NCBI GenBank assembly: GCA_002702655.1
Contig: PABB01000048.1
Location: 1-64,000 of the forward strand
Direction: 5' to 3'
DNA: 64,000 bases
Source of the DNA: Planctomycetaceae bacterium
GTDB lineage: Bacteria; Planctomycetota; Planctomycetia; Pirellulales; Lacipirellulaceae
The first letter of the stretch is position 1; every line of letters starts with the position of its first letter. Shown one piece after another: positions 59,556-64,000 of the stretch. The notes under the pieces are model-generated. The model saw only the letters and a list, made by a program, of their open reading frames with translations. It had not been told where the DNA came from and ran no database searches. Made by a program: the position numbers and the translations under genes.

Positions 59556-60014
59556 TCAATCGGCAACGCCGACGCTTCCCAACAAGTTCTTTCGCCGCTC
59601 CTCAAAACTTTCCGCAGAACAATCGAGTGCTTCGTAGTAGAAGTTGGCGATGAGCGTCCCATTTACGATTGTAAAGCTCGAAAACCGACGCTGCGATTCT
59701 GGGTGGAAGCCGTTGTAGGACGCCACCCACGCCATGCCCTGTTGTTGTTTCGCTGGTTCAGACATTTGTAGGTCTCGGCTCCCGGCCTGATCTGTCTCTG
59801 CCCTGATCCGCGTTGCGATGAAATCGTCCAACATCTTGGCTCTTTCGTCGCCGGGGATCGGCGTCGTCGCTACATGGATCGATACCGAGAGACACTCTGA
59901 CATATCTGCGGATCCATATTGCCAGAGCGTCGGGACTTGAGTCGGGCCGCCGGTCCATCCAGAGGGCAGATCAATTCTGAAGTACGGTTCACGCACTTCC
60001 GTCTTCCCAGCCAT
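59556..60014 (-). CDS. hypothetical protein, perhaps DcrB/PsbP-like fold
   Basis: 152 residues. No signal or membrane segment. PYFRIDLPSGW near the N-terminus, alternating strands in the middle and a C-terminal helix (SAESFEERRKNLLGSV) recall the DcrB/PsbP/LpqN group of small alpha/beta proteins, but similarity is too slight to be sure. Lower GC than its neighbours. It lies convergent to the esterase gene and about 100 bp downstream of galK on the same strand. Confidence 0.6.
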   Translation of the reverse strand: MAGKTEVREPYFRIDLPSGWTGGPTQVPTLWQYGSADMSECLSVSIHVATTPIPGDERAKMLDDFIATRIRAETDQAGSRDLQMSEPAKQQQGMAWVASYNGFHPESQRRFSSFTIVNGTLIANFYYEALDCSAESFEERRKNLLGSVGVAD

Positions 60015-60117
60015 CTTGATGCCCTCGTTCGTCCAACCGTCTTAAGAAGAGCGCATGCTAGAGCCGCATGGCCGTTGGTGCAACTGAGACTGCCTTTCGG
60101 TGATGTTGCATCGCCCT

Positions 60118-61338
60118 TCAATCTTGGACGATGTGTGACCCCTTGGCCGGCTTCGTGACAAACGGTGTCGCCTCGCCGCCGGTGCGCTCCTTGTACGCGG
60201 TGCAGATCTTCTCGGCGATCTCGCGCTCGCGGCCTTTGCGGACCAGAGTGACAGTGCAGCCGCCGAAGCCGCCGCCGGTCATCCGCGAGCCGATCACGCC
60301 CCCCTCGCTGCCGATGCCCGCGGCCAACTCGACCAGCACGTCCAACTCCGGGCAGCTCACCTCGAAATCGTCGCGCAGCGAATCGTGGCTGGCGTACATC
60401 AGCCGGCCAACCGTGTCCCAATCGCCGGAGCGTAGCGCCGCGGCGGCGGCGCTGGTCCGCTCGTCCTCGCCCACCACGTGCCGGGCGCGGCGGTACGTCA
60501 CGTCGTCCAACTTGTCGCGGGCCGCTTCGAGTTGCTCGCTGGTCACGTCACGCAGCGCTTTGACGCCCAGCGTCTTGGCCGCGGCTTCGCACTGGGTGCG
60601 GCGCTCGGGGTACTCGCTGCCGGTCAACTCGTGTTTGACGTTGCTGTTGATCACCAGCACTTCGATGTTGGGATCGTCCAGCGGCACCAGTTCGGCCGTC
60701 TCGGTGCGGCAGTCGATCAGCAGCAGCTTGCCCTCGGCGCCCAGAGCCGAGCTGAACTGGTCCATGATCCCGCACGGCATGCCGGCGTAGTTGTGCTCGG
60801 CCCACTGGCACAGGCGGGCCTTCTCGACCGGGTCGAGCGTTTGCCCCGTGACCGCCTCGACCAACGTGGCGGTGGCCACTTCCAGGGCGGCGCTGCTGGA
60901 CAACCCGCCCCCCAGCGGCACCTTCGAGTCAACCAGCACATTCAAAGCGCCGGGGTTGAGCCCGCGATCCAGGCAACCCGCGAACGCGCCGCGCAAGTAG
61001 CTGGTCCAATCGCGGCGCTCGGGCTGCAGATTGCTCAGACGAAACTCGGCCTCGCCATCCATCATCGTGCTGCGGGCGCGGATCGCGTCGTCGGCTGACG
61101 GATTCTCTGGACGCGCCGCGGCGATGACGATGTAGCGTTCGATCGCCAGGGGGAACACAAACCCGTCGTTGTAGTCGGTGTGTTCGCCAATGAGATTGAC
61201 CCGCCCCGGCGCCGCAACCACCCATTGCGGAGGCGCGCCGTACGCGTTCTCAAACGCGACTTTCAAGTCGGCGACCTGGGCGCCGAGCGATGGCGATTCG
61301 AATTCACTGGCTTGCGGGGAGGCGTCGAGGGCGCTCAT
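60118..61338 (-). CDS. galK: galactokinase
   Basis: 406 residues. GHMP kinase that phosphorylates alpha-D-galactose at C1, the entry step of the Leloir pathway. Galactokinase signature PGRVNLIGEHTDYNDGFVFP (about 44-63), ATP loop VPLGGGLSSSAALEVA (about 139-154), catalytic Asp in CGIMDQFSSALG (about 191-202) and the C-terminal GSRMTGGGFGGCTV (about 353-366). Length is normal. No other gal genes are adjacent. Confidence 0.96.
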   Translation of the reverse strand: MSALDASPQASEFESPSLGAQVADLKVAFENAYGAPPQWVVAAPGRVNLIGEHTDYNDGFVFPLAIERYIVIAAARPENPSADDAIRARSTMMDGEAEFRLSNLQPERRDWTSYLRGAFAGCLDRGLNPGALNVLVDSKVPLGGGLSSSAALEVATATLVEAVTGQTLDPVEKARLCQWAEHNYAGMPCGIMDQFSSALGAEGKLLLIDCRTETAELVPLDDPNIEVLVINSNVKHELTGSEYPERRTQCEAAAKTLGVKALRDVTSEQLEAARDKLDDVTYRRARHVVGEDERTSAAAAALRSGDWDTVGRLMYASHDSLRDDFEVSCPELDVLVELAAGIGSEGGVIGSRMTGGGFGGCTVTLVRKGREREIAEKICTAYKERTGGEATPFVTKPAKGSHIVQD

Positions 61339-61474
61339 AGCATGTGTGGTTTCAGGCGATTGGGAAAAGCGTCAAAAACTCGCGTCGAATTCGTCATGGT
61401 AAAGCGCCGCGGACGCTTCGACAACGCTTCGCAGCAAGAGATCGCACCCCGCAAGGGTGTCAGAAATTGGCGCG

Positions 61475-61499
61475 AAAAATCTGCATTTTTTGCAGATTT
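61475..61499 (-). terminator. candidate terminator after the PEP-type protein gene
   Basis: AAATCTGCA (61477-61485) and TGCAGATTT (61491-61499) form a 9-bp stem with a 5-nt loop, and read on the minus strand the stem runs into TTTTT (61479-61475). It lies about 25 bp downstream of the stop at 61524. Confidence 0.5.
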
Positions 61500-61523
61500 C
61501 TGCGTTAGAACTGCACACCCTCA

Positions 61524-63845
61524 TCACGATCGGCGACGAGCCGCAACACTGCTCAGCAACAGCACCGCTGCTGCCGCTGCGAGGGCCGACGACTCTGGCA
61601 CGGCGGCAGCGTCCACACGCAGAGATAGCGCAGAACCGTTTGCGAAAACTCGCCACTGGCGGTCCGTGGGCAACGACGGAAACGCCAGGCTGTCGAACGT
61701 GTCGACCAGACTGCCCGCCACGACAACGTCGAACATGTCGCCGATCTGCGGCACGAAGCCGCTGGAGAGCGAAACGCTGAGGGCTCCCGCGAGCGTCGCC
61801 GCGCCGGAGATCTGCAGTTGGTCGAACTGCAGGGCAGCCGGGTTGGAGTTGTCGACGCCCGCCAGGGTGAGCATCAACGTGCCAGCGGCCGTTTGTATGA
61901 AATCGCCGCCGATCACGATGCTGGCGGGACCACTACTGCCAGGTGCGATGACTCCGCTGTTCGCCACGTCGCCCGCGATCGCGCCAGCGCCCGCCAATTG
62001 GCCCAGCGGCAGCAGGGTCAGTCCCTCGACCACGGTCAATCCGCCCGAGGGCTGCAGCTGCAATTGCGCCGCTGCGGCCCCACCGCCGAGGGTCAGCCGT
62101 TTGACGGTCTCAGCGGCCGTCGGACCGTTGACGCTCGCGCCGCTGGCGCCGCCAATCGTCACCGCGTGCACCGCGGCCGGCTGCAAACCCAGCGTCCAGT
62201 TCGCCGCGTCGCCCCAGTCGCCGGTCGCGGGCCCGCGCCACGCGAGATCGGGCGTGAACAGCAGCGTCGCCCCGCCGCTGGCGAACTGCGCTTGATAGGC
62301 CAACTGCCCGAACTCATTGAAGCTGCGCGCGTGGCCGTCCTCGCCGCCCGAGCCGCCGACGAAGGAAAACTGCTCGGCCACCCGCCCCGCGACGACGTCG
62401 CCCGGTTTGGCGATCAGCAGGCTGTCGCCGGTGGCGTCGATCAGCCAGATGCCTTTGCGGTCGGCCGGCAGCGCCGCGCCGTGGTTGTCCACCGCGGCGG
62501 CGAACGCGATCTGCCCGGAGCGGTTCAGCGCCAGTTCGTAGAAGTCGGTGAAGTTAGCTCCCGGCAACCCGGCGACGCCGCCAGCGCCGCTCCGCGCGAG
62601 CAGCTGCGGCTGCGCGGCCGGATCATCGAGCCACAGGCCGCGGTTCGTGTTGGCCGTGACGCCGGCGACGCCATCGACCAGCGTCGCGCTGAACAGCACC
62701 TGCCCGGCAGCGCCCAGCACCGCGCCGCTGCGCTCGCCGGCGTCGACCGCAAACGGGGCGAACTCGGCGCCCGGCACGCCGGGGACGCTCCCGGCGCCGG
62801 AGATCATCACGGCCTCGGTCGCGGCGCCCCGTCGGCGCCAAATTCCCGATTGCCCGCTGGCGAGCTTCGCCTCCCACGCGGTCTCCCCGGCCAGATTGAG
62901 CCGCGGCGCAGAGAAGCGAATGTAGGCGGCAGTGGCGCCAGGCGGCGTGTCGCCCTCCCGAGCCAGCAAGACCCCCGCGGCCCCGTCCTCTAATCGCCAC
63001 AGGCCCGTGTCGTTGGTGACCGTGACCGGGAAATCGTCTTGCAGGGTTGCGATCACCGCCACTTGCCGCGCGTCGTTCACGGCACCGGCGGCGAAGCTGT
63101 CAAACTTCGCCCACTCCAATTCCGGCGGCGGCGTGACTCCCTCGCGTGCCAGCAGCGCGCCGCTGCCGCCGCTGTCCAACAGCCAAGCTCCGTAGTTGGA
63201 ATCGCCCGTCGCGCCGCCCACGCCCGACAGCATGCGGTTGCCCGCGCCAACCAAGCCGGACGTGGATTGCAGCAGCGCGACGTCAACCGAGTCGAGCATC
63301 GCCCCGGGCATGTCCGGCGGGGCGACGTCGCCAGTGCGCGCCAGCACGCTGTCGCCGCCGGGGGCGAATTCCCAGGCGCCCTGGTTGTTGGCCGTCGTCA
63401 CGCCGCCGACGCCGACCTTCAGACTGCCGCGGAGGGCCAGCCGACCGTTGTCGCTCAGCGAGATGGCGCGAAACTGGTCGAAGTCGGCGCCCGCCGCGCC
63501 GGGGACGCCGCCGCTGCCGGTGCGGGCGACCAGCGTCGTCGCGTCGGCCGTGGCGATCCACACGGCCGTGTCATTGTCGGCCGTCACCCCGCCGACGCTC
63601 AGCGACAACTCGCCCCAAACGGCCACCTGACCGGCGGCGTTGAGCGTGGCGCCCAACGGCGATTCGACGGCCGCCCCGGCGATGCCCGGCGCCGGGTCGC
63701 CATGGATCAGCAGCACGTCCAAAGCGGCGACGCAGCGAGACGCCCCCGGTAGCGCCGCAGCCGCAGCCCAACAGAGCAGCAGTGTCGCCCGGCGCACGGC
63801 GGCGGCTGACGGCGGGCTGGCGCGGAATGTCGAAACCCCATGCAT
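61524..63845 (-). CDS. NxxGxxAF repeat protein with autotransporter-like region and PEP-type tail
   Basis: 773 residues from the ATG at 63845, giving a Sec signal (about 1-40, ending CVAA); the frame is open to 63989. Seven or more repeats carry N-x-x-G-x-(V/I/L)-A-(F/V/W) patterns (NAAGQVAVWGEL, NRSGQIAFAAAV, NEFGQLAYQAQF, among others), as in the protein at 1739-3460. Residues about 520-740 are Gly/Ala/Val-rich and resemble the beta-helical passenger of autotransporters (WGDAANWTLG, GTLMLTLAGVDNSNP, FDVVVAG). It ends VPESS, a hydrophobic run, RRRS: a PEP-CTERM tail with Ser-Ser after PE instead of P. A cell-surface protein of unknown role. Confidence 0.8.
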   Translation of the reverse strand: MHGVSTFRASPPSAAAVRRATLLLCWAAAAALPGASRCVAALDVLLIHGDPAPGIAGAAVESPLGATLNAAGQVAVWGELSLSVGGVTADNDTAVWIATADATTLVARTGSGGVPGAAGADFDQFRAISLSDNGRLALRGSLKVGVGGVTTANNQGAWEFAPGGDSVLARTGDVAPPDMPGAMLDSVDVALLQSTSGLVGAGNRMLSGVGGATGDSNYGAWLLDSGGSGALLAREGVTPPPELEWAKFDSFAAGAVNDARQVAVIATLQDDFPVTVTNDTGLWRLEDGAAGVLLAREGDTPPGATAAYIRFSAPRLNLAGETAWEAKLASGQSGIWRRRGAATEAVMISGAGSVPGVPGAEFAPFAVDAGERSGAVLGAAGQVLFSATLVDGVAGVTANTNRGLWLDDPAAQPQLLARSGAGGVAGLPGANFTDFYELALNRSGQIAFAAAVDNHGAALPADRKGIWLIDATGDSLLIAKPGDVVAGRVAEQFSFVGGSGGEDGHARSFNEFGQLAYQAQFASGGATLLFTPDLAWRGPATGDWGDAANWTLGLQPAAVHAVTIGGASGASVNGPTAAETVKRLTLGGGAAAAQLQLQPSGGLTVVEGLTLLPLGQLAGAGAIAGDVANSGVIAPGSSGPASIVIGGDFIQTAAGTLMLTLAGVDNSNPAALQFDQLQISGAATLAGALSVSLSSGFVPQIGDMFDVVVAGSLVDTFDSLAFPSLPTDRQWRVFANGSALSLRVDAAAVPESSALAAAAAVLLLSSVAARRRS

Positions 63846-64000
63846 GGCGGCGACGCCGTGGCTTTGCGAGAATGCGAAACGCGGCGTGCGAAGGGGCGGG
63901 GCCTGCCGACGGTCGGTCGGCTCTCGCACGCGGCCAGCGCCCAGCCTAACAGAATCGCCAGCCACCGACAAATTTCGCAGTCGTCCCAAGTCCCCTGCCG

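Overview
The window looks like a chromosomal segment of a high-GC planctomycete, probably of the Pirellulales/Lacipirellulaceae type. The evidence is a BBP7-type outer-membrane barrel, PEP-CTERM proteins with dockerin-like or NxxGxxAF repeats, a Tat-exported Gfo/Idh/MocA oxidoreductase, a SASA-type O-acetylesterase, kdsA (LPS Kdo), and many dispersed palindromic intergenic repeats. No rRNA, tRNA, CRISPR array, insertion sequence or phage gene was seen.

Layout. 1-3460: start of an exported protein, an oxidoreductase and a PEP-CTERM protein. 3987-7852: threonine aldolase, divergent from hisD-hisC. 8014-13038: TerC membrane protein, a large secreted dockerin/PEP-CTERM protein, a BBP7 barrel. 13402-18636: two exported alpha/beta hydrolases, a Uma2 protein, mnmG. 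19143-21883: an HTH-receiver regulator and kinase, a coiled-coil protein, a cold-shock protein. 22307-31402: a five-gene chemotaxis-type operon (cheA-REC, cheW, mcp, cheB, cheR). 31689-36359: NYN protein, pyrB, yaaA, ABC-2 permease. 36478-37938: a decayed histidine kinase facing a receiver without its phospho-acceptor Asp. 37968-44203: ispH, a small protein, an eight-EF-hand protein, and an NtrB/NtrC-like pair. 44424-49837: small hypotheticals including a lone EF-Tu domain-III protein, DUF4261, then rpmE-prfA-prmC. 50039-55377: transglutaminase-like lipoprotein, kdsA, VWA protein. 55720-64000: a PhyH-like enzyme plus SDR pair, O-acetylesterase, galK and a second NxxGxxAF PEP-type protein.

The most unusual signal is a family of short repeats with strict 7-nt periodicity, usually as two inverted arms. 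They fill spacers edge to edge. In ltaE, hisD, the ABC-2 permease and prfA the gene's stop codon is the first triplet of the tract, and in hisD, ltaE, hisC and prmC the tract runs up to the start codon with no Shine-Dalgarno sequence. One complete copy lies in frame inside mnmG. A related period-10 element begins at the hisC stop. Separate classes of palindromes (around CACGGCTCTGTGAGCCGTG, GTCAGGCTTTCCAGCCTGAC and CCCAGCGATNNATCGCTGGG) populate other spacers and twice supply a gene's stop codon.

Other points worth following: a PhyH-family enzyme whose iron motif reads HxA instead of HxD, as in SyrB2-type halogenases; a degenerate two-component pair that has lost its phosphorylation residues; and an NtrC-type gene with no usual start codon at the expected place, where an ATC sits behind a good ribosome binding site. 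All assignments come from reading the sequence; no database search was run.
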